Below are positions 56,510-64,000 of a DNA stretch of 64,000 nt, one piece after another. Under the pieces are notes generated by a model. The model had not been told where the DNA came from. It searched no databases and saw nothing but the letters and a program-made list of their open reading frames with translations. Each line of letters starts with the position of its first letter. Positions within the stretch are counted from its first letter, which is position 1. The position numbers and the translations under genes are program-made. This DNA comes from Myxococcales bacterium (lineage in GTDB: Bacteria > Myxococcota_A > Polyangia > Fen-1088), in the NCBI GenBank assembly GCA_022184915.1, contig JAGTJU010000002.1, forward strand, positions 124,001 to 188,000, written 5' to 3'.

Positions 56510-58387
56510 CTAGGCCTTCCGCCCGCGCGTCAGCTGAGAGACGTCCCGGGCGGCGCCCCGCGAGGCGCTGGTGGTCATCAACGCATAGGCCTCGAGGGTG
56601 GGGGACACCCCGCGGTCGCGGTTCGGACGCCAGGCGTCTTTGCCCAGGGCTTCTCTTTCCGTTCGGCGTGCCTTCAAGGTGGCGTCATCGACCACGAGCT
56701 CCATGTGCCGTGCGGGGATATCGATGCGGATGAGGTCACCCTCGTGCACGAGCCCGATCGCGCCGCCTTCGGCCGCCTCGGGAGAGATGTGCCCGATGGA
56801 CAAGCCCGACGTGCCCCCCGAAAAGCGGCCGTCGGTGATGAGCGCACAGGCCTTGCCGAGGCCCTTACCCTTGAGGAAAGACGTGGGGTACAGCATCTCC
56901 TGCATGCCGGGCCCGCCGCGGGGTCCCTCGTAGACGATGACCACCACGTCACCGGCCTTGATCTGGTTGTCCATGATGGCGTCGCACGCGGCGTCTTGTG
57001 AGTGGAACACGCGCGCGGGCCCCTCGAACTTCCAGATGGACTCGTCCACGCCGGCGGTCTTCACGATGCAGCCCTCCTCGGCGATGTTGCCGAAGAGCAC
57101 CGCCAGACCGCCCTCCTGGCTGTAGGCGTGGGCGCCGTCGCGAATGCAGCCCTTCTGCGCGTCCATGTCGGCCTCGCCAAAGTACTTGTCCTGAGAGAAC
57201 GCCACCTGCGTGGGCACACCGCCGGGGGCGGCGAGGGCACGTTGCCGTGCGGCCTCGGTGACGGTGGGGCGGCGCAGATCGTTTTCGTCGATGGCCTGTC
57301 CCATGCTGGAGCTGTGCACCGTGAGCACGTCACGGTGGATGAGCCCCAAGCGATCCAGCTCGCCCAGGATCGTGAAGATCCCTCCGGCCCGGTGCACGTC
57401 TTCCACGTGGTAATGAGACGAGGGCGCCACCTTGCACAGGTTCGGCACCTTGCGGGACAGGCGATCCATGTCGGCCATCGTGAAGTCCACACGCGCCTCG
57501 CGCGCGATGGCGAGGATGTGCAGCACGGTGTTCGTAGAGCCGCCCATGGCGATGTCGAGGGCCATGGCGTTCTCGAACGCCGCGAAGTTGGCGATGCTGC
57601 GCGGGAGCACGCTGCGGTCGTCCTGCAGATAGCGGCGCTTCGCCAGCTCCACGATGCGCTGGCCGGCCGCCTCGAAGAGCTCCCAGCGACGTGCGTGCGT
57701 GGCGAGCAGCGTGCCGTTGCCGGGCAGGGCCAGCCCCAAGGCCTCGTTCAGGCAGTTCATGCTGTTGGCGGTGAACATGCCCGAACACGAGCCGCAGGTG
57801 GGGCACGCAGAGCGCTCGAGCTCGGCCAGGTCCGCGTCGCTGACGCTGTCGTCGCTGGCGGCGATCATCGAGTCGATGAGGTCGAGTTTGCGTACGAGGG
57901 GCTTGCCGTCGCGGCTGTGCGTTCCCACGATCTTGCCCGCCTCCATGGGCCCACCCGAGACGAAAATTGTAGGGATGTCGAGGCGCATGGCCGCGATCAA
58001 CATGCCGGGCGTGATCTTGTCGCAGTTCGAGATACACACCAGCGCGTCCGCGCAGTGGGCGTTCACCATGTACTCGACGCTGTCGGCGATGAGATCCCGG
58101 CTGGGCAGGCTGTAGAGCATGCCGCCGTGGCCCATGGCGATGCCGTCGTCCACGGCGATCGTGTTGAACTCGACGCCCCAGCCCCCCGCGGCGTCGATGA
58201 CCTTCTTGACCCGCTGACCCACGTCGTGCAGGTGTACGTGGCCTGGCACGAACTGCGTAAAGCTGTTGGCGATGGCAATGATGGGCTTGTCGAAGTCAGC
58301 GTCCTTCATGCCGGTGGCCCGCCACAAAGAGCGGGCTCCTGCCATGTTGCGACCGTGGGTGGTGGTGCGGCTACGGTATCCAGGCAT
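56510..58387 (-). CDS. ilvD: Dihydroxy-acid dehydratase
   Basis: 625-residue iron-sulphur dehydratase for the last common step of valine/isoleucine (and pantothenate precursor) synthesis. Family signatures: [27 protein letters not shown] at the start, [13 protein letters not shown] and [19 protein letters not shown] (Cys ligands), [20 protein letters not shown], and [28 protein letters not shown] 58387 aligns with the family start; further upstream the frame is non-coding. The same-strand reductase gene ends 101 bp upstream, so co-transcription is possible but not clear. Confidence 0.95.
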   Translation of the reverse strand: MPGYRSRTTTHGRNMAGARSLWRATGMKDADFDKPIIAIANSFTQFVPGHVHLHDVGQRVKKVIDAAGGWGVEFNTIAVDDGIAMGHGGMLYSLPSRDLIADSVEYMVNAHCADALVCISNCDKITPGMLIAAMRLDIPTIFVSGGPMEAGKIVGTHSRDGKPLVRKLDLIDSMIAASDDSVSDADLAELERSACPTCGSCSGMFTANSMNCLNEALGLALPGNGTLLATHARRWELFEAAGQRIVELAKRRYLQDDRSVLPRSIANFAAFENAMALDIAMGGSTNTVLHILAIAREARVDFTMADMDRLSRKVPNLCKVAPSSHYHVEDVHRAGGIFTILGELDRLGLIHRDVLTVHSSSMGQAIDENDLRRPTVTEAARQRALAAPGGVPTQVAFSQDKYFGEADMDAQKGCIRDGAHAYSQEGGLAVLFGNIAEEGCIVKTAGVDESIWKFEGPARVFHSQDAACDAIMDNQIKAGDVVVIVYEGPRGGPGMQEMLYPTSFLKGKGLGKACALITDGRFSGGTSGLSIGHISPEAAEGGAIGLVHEGDLIRIDIPARHMELVVDDATLKARRTEREALGKDAWRPNRDRGVSPTLEAYALMTTSASRGAARDVSQLTRGRKA

Positions 58388-58488
58388 GGGGCTAACGTAT
58401 AGGCGGCCTCGGCGCGTCCGTCCACCGGATTGCAGCCGCCGCGGGAGGGTGTGCGCGGCCTTGCGCCTGCCCGCCCGGACGCCCAACT

Positions 58489-59481
58489 TCAGGCCGCTTC
58501 GGTCGAGGGGCCCGGGGGCGGGGCGAGAATGAAGGGATCGCTGTAGATGTCTCGCAGGCGGGCCCCCGCCAAGAAGGCGCGCTTGCGCAGCGCCGTCACG
58601 AGGGTGGGATCTCCGCAGAGAAACACGCGCTGGTCCTTCGCCGCCCCTGCGCTCATCGCCAGCTCGTCGAGAGCGCCCACGGTCACACCCGCCTCGCCTG
58701 CGCCCTCACGCACGCAGGCGGTGTAGGAGACCTGAGGGTGCGTGCTGGCCAAGGCCCGCAGTTCGTCCTGTAGGTAGAGCCCGCGGGGCGTGCGCGCACC
58801 GTGAAAAAGCCGGATAGGTCCGCTGTGGCCTGCCCGGAGCGCGTCGCGCAGGATGCCGTAGAGCGGAGCGAGTCCCGTGCCCGTGCCCACCAGCAGGAGG
58901 GGCTGCGTGGGGCGACCTTCTACGTAAAAGCAAGACCCCGCCGGGCCTCGGAGGTTCACCAGGGCGCCCAGGGCACCGGGCGAGGCGAGCCACGTGCTCA
59001 TCCGTCCCTGGGAAACCACGCGCACGTGCAAGGTCAGCGTGGGACCGTCCCCGGGCAGGTTGGCCAGGGAGTAACTGCGGGTGAGCCCATCCGCACGCAC
59101 CACGTTGACGAACTGTCCGGCGCGGTAGGCGAACGTTTTCGTGGGGGCCAGCTCCACACGCAGCACGCTTTCGGCCAGCCACGCGACGTGGGTGATGTGG
59201 GCGGGCGTCAGCCCCTCGGCCTGGTCGGGCAGGCTCACCGCGAGATCGGTCTTCGGGCGCGCGCTGCAGGCCAAAAAGTACCCCTCCGCCTTCTGCGTGT
59301 CCTTCAGCCCCACCTGGGCTTCGCTGGGAACGAGCCCCTCCGTGGCGCGCACCAGACAAGACTGGCACGCGCCGGCGCGGCAGGAATGGGCCACGGTGAG
59401 CCCCGCACGCAGAAGACCCTCGAGCACGGTCTCCGTTGGGCCAAGCTCCACGGCCTTGCCCCCGCAGAGGAGCTTCGGCAT
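58489..59481 (-). CDS. 2Fe-2S ferredoxin-type NAD(P)H oxidoreductase
   Basis: 330 residues joining an N-terminal plant-type [2Fe-2S] ferredoxin domain ([11 protein letters not shown] plus FLACSARP, residues about 34-75) to a ferredoxin-reductase module. The module has the FAD site [21 protein letters not shown] (about 120-145) and the NAD(P) site [21 protein letters not shown] (about 200-220), ending with [15 protein letters not shown]. It delivers electrons from NAD(P)H via FAD to the cluster. The gene begins 3 bp after the truncated-haemoglobin stop, which points to it as the reductase of that globin: a split version of flavohaemoglobin nitric-oxide dioxygenase, by inference. Confidence 0.9.
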   Translation of the reverse strand: MPKLLCGGKAVELGPTETVLEGLLRAGLTVAHSCRAGACQSCLVRATEGLVPSEAQVGLKDTQKAEGYFLACSARPKTDLAVSLPDQAEGLTPAHITHVAWLAESVLRVELAPTKTFAYRAGQFVNVVRADGLTRSYSLANLPGDGPTLTLHVRVVSQGRMSTWLASPGALGALVNLRGPAGSCFYVEGRPTQPLLLVGTGTGLAPLYGILRDALRAGHSGPIRLFHGARTPRGLYLQDELRALASTHPQVSYTACVREGAGEAGVTVGALDELAMSAGAAKDQRVFLCGDPTLVTALRKRAFLAGARLRDIYSDPFILAPPPGPSTEAA

Positions 59482-59484
59482 GGC

Positions 59485-59853
59485 CTACGCCCGTCCCAAC
59501 ACGTGGTCGCGCACCGAGTTGGCGAGCGCAGCGACCTCGGCGATCTTGTCGTCGGCGACGCCCAGCTCCTTGAGGGTGCCGCCCAGATGCTCAATCACGA
59601 TGTCGACGTGCTGATCGTTCAGGCCCTTTTCGAGCAGGTGCGCGTGTCCGGTGCGCATGTCCTTGCCCGTGTAGCTGTGAGGGCCTCCGAGCACCATGGT
59701 CAAAAAGGCCTTCTGTTTGCCGGCCTGGCGTTCCATGTCGACACCTTCGAAGAAGCGCGACACGCGTTCGTCCGAGAGCATCTTTCGGTAGAAGATGTCC
59801 ACGGCGGCATCCAACGCCGCGGCCCCGCCCAGCTGATCGTAAAGTGTGGTCAT
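59485..59853 (-). CDS. Truncated haemoglobin
   Basis: 122 residues of the trHb fold: LYDQLGGAAALDAAVDIFYRKMLSDERVSRFFEGVDMERQAGKQKAFL, GGPHSYTGKDMRTGHAHLLEKGLNDQHVD, and a final VRDHVLG. The proximal His is in MRTGHAHL, and the family FF and Tyr/Lys residues are present; it is of group 1 type by layout. It may detoxify nitric oxide or bind oxygen. AGGAG lies six bases before ATG 59853; a longer frame to 59955 lacks support. It is first in a two-gene operon with the reductase and divergent from an NsrR-like regulator. Confidence 0.9.
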   Translation of the reverse strand: MTTLYDQLGGAAALDAAVDIFYRKMLSDERVSRFFEGVDMERQAGKQKAFLTMVLGGPHSYTGKDMRTGHAHLLEKGLNDQHVDIVIEHLGGTLKELGVADDKIAEVAALANSVRDHVLGRA

Positions 59854-59872
59854 GATTGCTCCTGTGAGAGAA

Positions 59873-59895
59873 AAGGTGTAAACAGAATGCAAGTT
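59873..59895. promoter_or_regulatory. Candidate NsrR-type operator between globin and regulator genes
   Basis: A 23-bp imperfect inverted repeat, AAGGTGTAAA-C-A-G-AATGCAAGTT, lies in the 100-bp gap between the divergent globin and regulator genes. Its length and half-site shape (AAG.TG.A ... TGCA.. TT) agree with the 23-bp NsrR site AAGATGCATTT-N-AAATGCATCTT at about 14 of 22 paired positions. A repressor bound there would control both transcripts. Inferred from sequence only. Confidence 0.5.
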
Positions 59896-59953
59896 AAGTC
59901 GGCCCTTCGTCAACGCGAAACGTCTGCGTAGGGCACGCGGCTTCCAGGTCGCC

Positions 59954-60409
59954 ATGCAGTTGACGCTCTTCAGTGACTACAGCCTCCGCGTGGCGCTCTA
60001 TCTCGCCATGCATCCGGACGAGCGTGTGACCCTCGACGAGATCAGCGCGGCCTACGGGATCTCGCGCAACCATCTGGTGAAGGTGGTTCAACGGCTCGTG
60101 GAACTCGAGGTGGTGGCCTCCGTGCGCGGGCGGGGCGGGGGCCTGCGCCTGGCGAAGGCGCCGGCGGAGCTGAACGTGGGCGCGCTCGTGCGTGCCACCG
60201 AGCCCCACTTCAACATCGTGGAGTGCTTCGACCCGGAGACGAACACCTGCCCCATCGATCCCGTGTGTGGGCTCAAGGGCGTTCTGCGCAAAGCGGAAAA
60301 GGCGTTTTTGGCCCAGCTCGACGCCCACAGCCTGGCCGATTTCCTGCCGCGGGCCGAGCGCCTGATTCCCTTGTGGCGCCAGCATGCGGGGCGGGATCCA
60401 CGGGGGTGA
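59954..60409 (+). CDS. Rrf2-family NsrR-like iron-sulphur repressor
   Basis: 151 residues. The N-terminal winged helix (LFSDYSLRVALYLAMHPDERVTLDEISAAYGISRNHLVKVVQRLVELEVVASVRGRGGGLRLA) is typical of Rrf2. The three Cys that bind the cluster are in ECFDPETNTCPIDPVCGLKG (about residues 94-109), the C-x7-C-x5-C spacing of NsrR (nitric-oxide sensing), unlike IscR. The tail is helical with Arg/Pro. It is divergent from the globin/reductase operon and should sense nitric oxide through its iron-sulphur cluster and relieve repression. Assignment to NsrR rather than another Rrf2 type rests on spacing and target genes. Confidence 0.85.
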   Translation: MQLTLFSDYSLRVALYLAMHPDERVTLDEISAAYGISRNHLVKVVQRLVELEVVASVRGRGGGLRLAKAPAELNVGALVRATEPHFNIVECFDPETNTCPIDPVCGLKGVLRKAEKAFLAQLDAHSLADFLPRAERLIPLWRQHAGRDPRG

Positions 60410-60601
60410 GCGGCCCGGGCCCGGGGGCGTTCGAAAGTTTGGCCCAAGGTCACGCCGCCGCGGCACCTAACCGAGGGAACGCACACGCATGCTCGGTTTT
60501 GTCCTGCCCCAGCCCTTTTGCCGCCTCGCGGGTCCGTCGACCCGCTGGCCGGGCATGAGGCCGTGGCAGGGCTCAAGACGAGCGCCCGGGGAGGCTCGCC
60601 C

Positions 60602-61249
60602 ATGACGCGCGCGCCCTCCGTGCGCACCTCGGCCGACGCCCCTGCGGCGCCCACGGACGCCGACCTGGTTCTGGCGGCGCGCCAGGGTGAAGCCTGGGCC
60701 CCCGAGGCCCTCTTTCGCCGCCACGCGGACGCGCTCAACCGCTTCGTGTACCGCCTTCTCGGCGGAGACCAAGAGCTCGATGACGTGGTCCAGGACAGCT
60801 TCGTGGAAGCGCTCAAGAGCCTCGCCAAGCTGGCCGAACCCCAGGCCTTCCAAAGCTGGCTGTTTTCGATCGCCGTGGCCCGTGTGAGGCGCACGCTTCG
60901 TCATCGGCGCATGCTGAGCCGCCTGGGGCTGCGCAAGGTGGAACGGCTCGATGACCATCCGCTCGTGGCCTCCACGGCGCCGGCCGACACCCGGGCCGAG
61001 CTGAGGTCGGCTCTGGCGCTGATGGACAAGCTGCCCACGGACCTCAGGATCGTGTTTTCCCTGCGACGTGTGGAAGGTCTAGCCGTGGAAGACATCGCGC
61101 ACTTGACGAAGCTGTCCCCCCGCACCGTCAAACGCAGAGCTGCCGAGGCCGAAGCCCTCTTTGCCCGCATCGCGGGCGAGCCCGAGGGCGCTGGGCGCAA
61201 AAAACAAGCGGGGCGCCGTCTGGGAGGCGTTGACGATGAAGGAGCCTGA
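60602..61249 (+). CDS. ECF-family RNA polymerase sigma factor
   Basis: 215 residues. Region 2 (AARQGEAWAPEALFRRHADALNRFVYRLLGGDQELDDVVQDSFVEAL) and region 4 (LMDKLPTDLRIVFSLRRVEGLAVEDIAHLTKLSPRTVKRRAAEAEALF) are complete, with a variable linker between them. GGAGG precedes ATG 60602; an upstream in-frame extension to 60518 is disregarded. The stop overlaps the next gene's start by 14 bp. The sigma factor likely controls its own operon through the FecR-like protein, as in other Myxococcota sigma-FecR pairs. Confidence 0.9.
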   Translation: MTRAPSVRTSADAPAAPTDADLVLAARQGEAWAPEALFRRHADALNRFVYRLLGGDQELDDVVQDSFVEALKSLAKLAEPQAFQSWLFSIAVARVRRTLRHRRMLSRLGLRKVERLDDHPLVASTAPADTRAELRSALALMDKLPTDLRIVFSLRRVEGLAVEDIAHLTKLSPRTVKRRAAEAEALFARIAGEPEGAGRKKQAGRRLGGVDDEGA

Positions 61250-62282
61250 AGACGTGACGGGAATGGGACGCGAGGCCTTGAGGGACTTTCAGCTGGACGA
61301 TGTGCGGCGGGAGCGCCAGTGGAGGCAGATCCAGGCGCGCTTGGCGCCGGCCCAGGCGTCCCGTAGGACGACCCCGCGCTGGTGGTGGGCGGCGGGGGCC
61401 GGGGTGGCGTGTGCGGGCCTGGCGCTCGTTGTCGTCAGGCCCTTCATGGCGACAGACGCGCAGGACCGCTCCGCCCCTGCGTTGGCAAGCCACGAGACGC
61501 CGAAAGCGTCCGCGCCTGTGGGGGGCACGCCCGCGCGGCCGGCTGCGCCCGAAGGCGGCGGCTCTGTCGTGTTGTCCGATGGCTCCGTGGTCAAGACCCA
61601 CGTACGGAGCCGCGTGCGCGTGGTCAAGGACGAGCCCGACGAGATCGCCTTGAGGGTCACGGAAGGCACCGCTGCCTTCGACGTGACGCACGCCCCGGAG
61701 CGCGGCGCCTTTTTGGTCGAGGCGGCCGACGTGGAGGTGCGCGTGGTGGGCACGCGCTTTTCGGTGGCCGTGGAACCCGGGCCAGGACAAAGCCGCACGG
61801 TGCGCGTCGTGGTGGACGAGGGGCGGGTGGCCATTCGGCGGCTCGGACAAGCGGGTCCTGCGACCACGTTCGTATCGGCGGGAGGCACCTGGAGCGGCGA
61901 GACCGAGCGCCAGGAGCTGGCGTCGAGGCGCTTCGCGGAAGCCGAGCGCCTGTTTGCGGCGGGGCACGTGGAGGCGGCCGCCCGCCGCTACGACGAGCTG
62001 CGACGGGAACACCGGGACGATCCCCGCGCGCCGCTCGCCAGCCTCGCGCTGGCGCGGCTTTACCAGGATCACTTCGCGCAGCCCCGCAAGGCGCTCGCGG
62101 CGCTCGACGATGCCCTGGCCCTGGATCCACCGCCGGCCCTCACCGAGCATGCGTCCGCGCGGCGCATCTGGGCGTTGCATGCGCTCGCCCTGACCGAGGC
62201 CTGTCGCGAAGCGCGCGAGGCCTTCACCGCGCGCTATCCGCAAAGCCCCCACGTCTCGAAGCTGCGCGGTCTTTGCAAATGA
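61236..62282 (+). CDS. FecR-like regulator with C-terminal helical repeats
   Basis: 348 residues. The N-terminal cytoplasmic helix (about 1-45, MGREALRDFQLDDVRRERQWRQIQARL) leads to a transmembrane segment (WWWAAGAGVACAGLALVVV, about 49-67). The periplasmic FecR domain (SVVLSDGSVVKTHVRSRVRVVKDEPDEI, LRVTEGTAAFDVTHAPE, DVEVRVVGTRFSVAVEPG, VRVVVDEGRVAIRRLG) has the usual beta repeat. A TPR-like tail (RRFAEAERLFAAGHVEAAARRYDELRRE, ARLYQDHFAQPRKALAALDDALAL) follows. It may bind the sigma factor and a surface partner. It overlaps the sigma stop by 14 bp and its own stop overlaps the next start (ATGA). Confidence 0.85.
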   Translation: MKEPEDVTGMGREALRDFQLDDVRRERQWRQIQARLAPAQASRRTTPRWWWAAGAGVACAGLALVVVRPFMATDAQDRSAPALASHETPKASAPVGGTPARPAAPEGGGSVVLSDGSVVKTHVRSRVRVVKDEPDEIALRVTEGTAAFDVTHAPERGAFLVEAADVEVRVVGTRFSVAVEPGPGQSRTVRVVVDEGRVAIRRLGQAGPATTFVSAGGTWSGETERQELASRRFAEAERLFAAGHVEAAARRYDELRREHRDDPRAPLASLALARLYQDHFAQPRKALAALDDALALDPPPALTEHASARRIWALHALALTEACREAREAFTARYPQSPHVSKLRGLCK

Positions 62283-63682
62283 CGCCCCCGGGGGGGCATG
62301 CCTCGTACAGTTTGCCTTTCGTCCTGGGCGTGCTCCTCGGCGTTTGTCCCGCGACGGCCCGGGCACAAGACGCGCAGGCGCCCCCCGGGGTGCAGAGCGC
62401 TTGCCGTCCAGGCACAAAAGGTGTGTCGCTCGAGGCCCGCGGCCCCCGGGCGGAATCGTTGCTGTCCGCGGTTGCCGAGCGGCTCGGGCCGCAGCTCCGG
62501 AGCGGGGGCCATCACTTGTGTCTCGCGCCCAGGCAAGGGCTTGCCGTGCGCACGCCCACCCGCATCGTTCTTCAGGATCTCGACCTGCCGGACCTCGTTG
62601 CCGTGAGGGTCATGGCGCTCACAACGACGGAGCAGCCAGTGAACCTGGCCTCGCTGCCTGCCGATGGCCGCGCCCACGTTGTGGCAGCGGTGGCGCTCGA
62701 ACTTTGGCAGCTCCAGCGCCCCGAACTGTCCGGGCCTCCGCCCGCGCCCCCGAAAGCTTCGGCCCCCGCCACGCCCACAAAGGCTCCTGCACCGCCGGCG
62801 CCCACCAAGGCGCCTGCACTCACGGAGCCCGCAAGGACTCTGGCACGTCCTGCGCCCGCAGAGGGTGTTGCTCCCCCTGCGGCTCCTCGTGCCGCAGTGC
62901 CTTCTGGGGCGGCTCCTGCGCCTGTGCTGGCTCCTGCGCCGCCGGTGGTTGGGCCACCGCCGGTGGTTGCGTCGCCGCCGGTGTTTGCGCCGCTGCCGGT
63001 GGTTGGGCCGCCGCCGGTGGTTGCGCCGCCGCCGGTCGAGCCCCCGCGCCCGCCGGAGCGACGTGCGGCGCCCGAAGCGTCACCGCCCGAGGAGGGGCCC
63101 TCGCCCGAGGCGTCCGCGGGCGCGTCTTACATGACCGGTCGCGACGAAAAAGTCCCAGCGTGGCTGGCCACGGCCGGCGTGAGCGTTTCCCACTTGTCCT
63201 CGGGCTTGACGCTTTGGGGACCCCAGGCGCGCGTGGTGTGGACGCCTGGGAGATGGAGTGCCGAGGCGCGGATGGCTTTCGGTACGGATGAACGCGCCGT
63301 GAGCGTCCTGGGGCGGATCCGCACCCGGACGCTCGGGGCGGGCTTGGGTCTGCATCGGCGGCTTGCCGGCGAGGAGGTCCCGCTGTCACGGCGGCCCGGA
63401 TTCGCACTCAGCGCGGGGGGCTTCGTGGAGGGGCTCGGGGTTCATTTCCAGCCGGAGGCCGCCCAGGGTGCCGAGGGGACATCGGCCTGGCTTGGGGCCT
63501 TCGTTGCGGGAGCAGGCCTCGACGGATCCTTCGGCCTGTCTCCACGCCTGTGCCTGGGGCTGCGGCTCGAAACCGCCTGGGTGCCCCTGGCGGCCCGGGC
63601 TCAGGATGACGAGAACAGTGATCTGGTGGCGTTCGCGGGCTTCGTGGCCGGCGCTCACCTCTATCTCGGGAGTCGCTTCTGA
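62279..63682 (+). CDS. Exported Pro-rich protein with barrel-like C-terminal domain
   Basis: 467 residues. The signal is SLPFVLGVLLGVCPATARA. A small N-terminal domain (GVSLEARGPRAESLLSAVAERLG to AAVALELW, about 45-140) is followed by about 150 residues rich in Pro/Ala/Val with tandem units (PPVVGPPPVV, KAPAP). The C-terminal about 180 residues are strand-rich (GVSVSHLSSGLTLWGPQARVVW, AGLGLHRRLAGEEVPL, GFALSAGGFVEGLGVHF, FGLSPRLCLGLRLETAWV) and end YLGSRF, with a terminal Phe typical of outer-membrane barrels. It is probably an outer-membrane protein regulated by the sigma/FecR pair. ATG 62279 overlaps the FecR stop; a longer frame is ignored. Confidence 0.72.
   Translation: MTPPGGHASYSLPFVLGVLLGVCPATARAQDAQAPPGVQSACRPGTKGVSLEARGPRAESLLSAVAERLGPQLRSGGHHLCLAPRQGLAVRTPTRIVLQDLDLPDLVAVRVMALTTTEQPVNLASLPADGRAHVVAAVALELWQLQRPELSGPPPAPPKASAPATPTKAPAPPAPTKAPALTEPARTLARPAPAEGVAPPAAPRAAVPSGAAPAPVLAPAPPVVGPPPVVASPPVFAPLPVVGPPPVVAPPPVEPPRPPERRAAPEASPPEEGPSPEASAGASYMTGRDEKVPAWLATAGVSVSHLSSGLTLWGPQARVVWTPGRWSAEARMAFGTDERAVSVLGRIRTRTLGAGLGLHRRLAGEEVPLSRRPGFALSAGGFVEGLGVHFQPEAAQGAEGTSAWLGAFVAGAGLDGSFGLSPRLCLGLRLETAWVPLAARAQDDENSDLVAFAGFVAGAHLYLGSRF
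62938..63046 (+). repeat. Pro/Val-encoding tandem repeats
   Basis: Repeated units close to CCGCCGGTGGTTGGGCCGCC / GTTGCGCCGCC occur about five times with small changes. They encode PPVVGPPPVVASPPVFAPLPVV in the linker of the envelope protein. They form a degenerate coding repeat that could vary in length. Confidence 0.6.
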
Positions 63683-64000
63683 TGAGACATGAACGAACCT
63701 TTGCCCCTTCCACCGCGCGGCGTAGGACGCGCACGAGCTGTTCCCTCGGGGGGCTCTTGCTGAGTGGACTGCTTGCAGTTGCTTCTTGTGAGAACACCGC
63801 CGAAGTGTTGCGTGCGAACGATGCCGGCGTTCAAGACAGCGGCGCGGACAGCGGTGGCGCTCCGGCCACTGGGGGCGCCCCGGGCAGCGGTGGCAGTGGC
63901 GGAGCCGGAATGAGCGCAGGCGGTGGCGCGGGTGGTGGCGCGGGTGGCGGTGGAGGCGCACGTGCCGTCCCGCTGTCTCAGGTGCCGGACGACGTGCTCC
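63682..64000 (+). CDS. Gly/Ser-rich lipoprotein (3' end off window)
   Basis: The ATG at 63682 overlaps the previous stop (TGATG), so it is the fourth coupled gene of the sigma-factor operon. It encodes a basic N-terminus, a hydrophobic stretch (GGLLLSGLLAVASC, lipobox) and a tail of GG/GS/GA repeats (SGGAPATGGAPGSGGSGGAG), then ARAVPLSQVPDDVL at the edge. It is the same type of lipoprotein linker as in 43713-44717. The domain after it lies outside the window. Its place suggests a surface partner of the envelope protein. Confidence 0.8.
   Translation, partial: MRHERTFAPSTARRRTRTSCSLGGLLLSGLLAVASCENTAEVLRANDAGVQDSGADSGGAPATGGAPGSGGSGGAGMSAGGGAGGGAGGGGGARAVPLSQVPDDVL

Noticed and set aside
57002-58402. 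466-codon open frame on the plus strand
   Set aside because: Antisense shadow of ilvD; His/Gly/Arg-rich without domain.

Overview
This is a GC-rich, densely coded bacterial chromosome segment. The protein content suggests a Myxococcota member, probably of the Polyangia type: a Ser/Thr kinase with a Pro/Ala-rich tail, FHA-GGDEF and HDOD-GGDEF signalling proteins, many lipoproteins with Gly/Ser- or Asp/Ala-rich linkers after the lipidated Cys, AgmX-like C-terminal domains, an ECF sigma/FecR-like operon and a palindromic LexA-type site. This is an inference from gene content; no rRNA, tRNA or marker gene fixes the taxon.

Layout. 1-6.9 kb: the 3' part of a glutamine-synthetase-like gene, a large Cys-rich lipoprotein hydrolase, a compositionally distinct GT-C glycosyltransferase and a secreted zinc protease. 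6.9-10.15 kb: a secreted Gln/Gly-rich protein, then a decayed accessory patch with an internally deleted copy of the upstream hydrolase, a lipoprotein, an orphan ORF and a frameshifted phosphoesterase remnant. A 34-bp direct repeat flanks most of this patch. 10.15-19.4 kb: error-prone polymerase DnaE2 behind a perfect LexA-type palindrome, an HDOD-GGDEF protein, a cyclophilin, an AgmX-like membrane protein, a DUF493 protein, and an NCS1 transporter coupled to a tiny membrane protein. 19.4-38.9 kb: mostly housekeeping and metabolic genes (thioesterase, CBS protein, GH63-like glucosidase, beta-propeller lipoprotein, RadD-like helicase coupled to a Gfo/Idh/MocA oxidoreductase, monomeric NADP isocitrate dehydrogenase, zinc-ribbon metallopeptidase, class II fumarase, PLD-VTT fusion coupled to an EEP hydrolase, TspO coupled to an AI-2E-type exporter, Cu/Zn superoxide dismutase).

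39.0-41.3 kb: a UDP-glucuronate decarboxylase-type gene cut in two by a complete 1331-bp ISAzo13-like insertion with a 3-bp target duplication; removing it would restore the frame exactly. 41.4-44.7 kb: FHA-GGDEF, DUF3817, DUF4019 and Gly/Ser-rich lipoprotein genes. 44.9-49.5 kb: an island of lower GC, edged by an IS66 remnant, with an 895-residue zincin plus HET-C protein followed by two duplicated lipoproteins. This looks like an undescribed toxin and immunity cassette and is the most interesting part of the window.

49.7-64 kb: a hybrid sensor kinase, an uncharacterised membrane protein/lipoprotein pair, a small beta-barrel-like protein, a Ser/Thr kinase, IlvD, a probable nitric-oxide detoxification unit (NsrR-like repressor divergent from truncated haemoglobin plus ferredoxin-type reductase, with a 23-bp imperfect palindrome between them), and a four-gene overlapping operon of ECF sigma factor, FecR-like protein, Pro-rich envelope protein and lipoprotein that runs off the right edge. 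No tRNA, rRNA or CRISPR array was seen.
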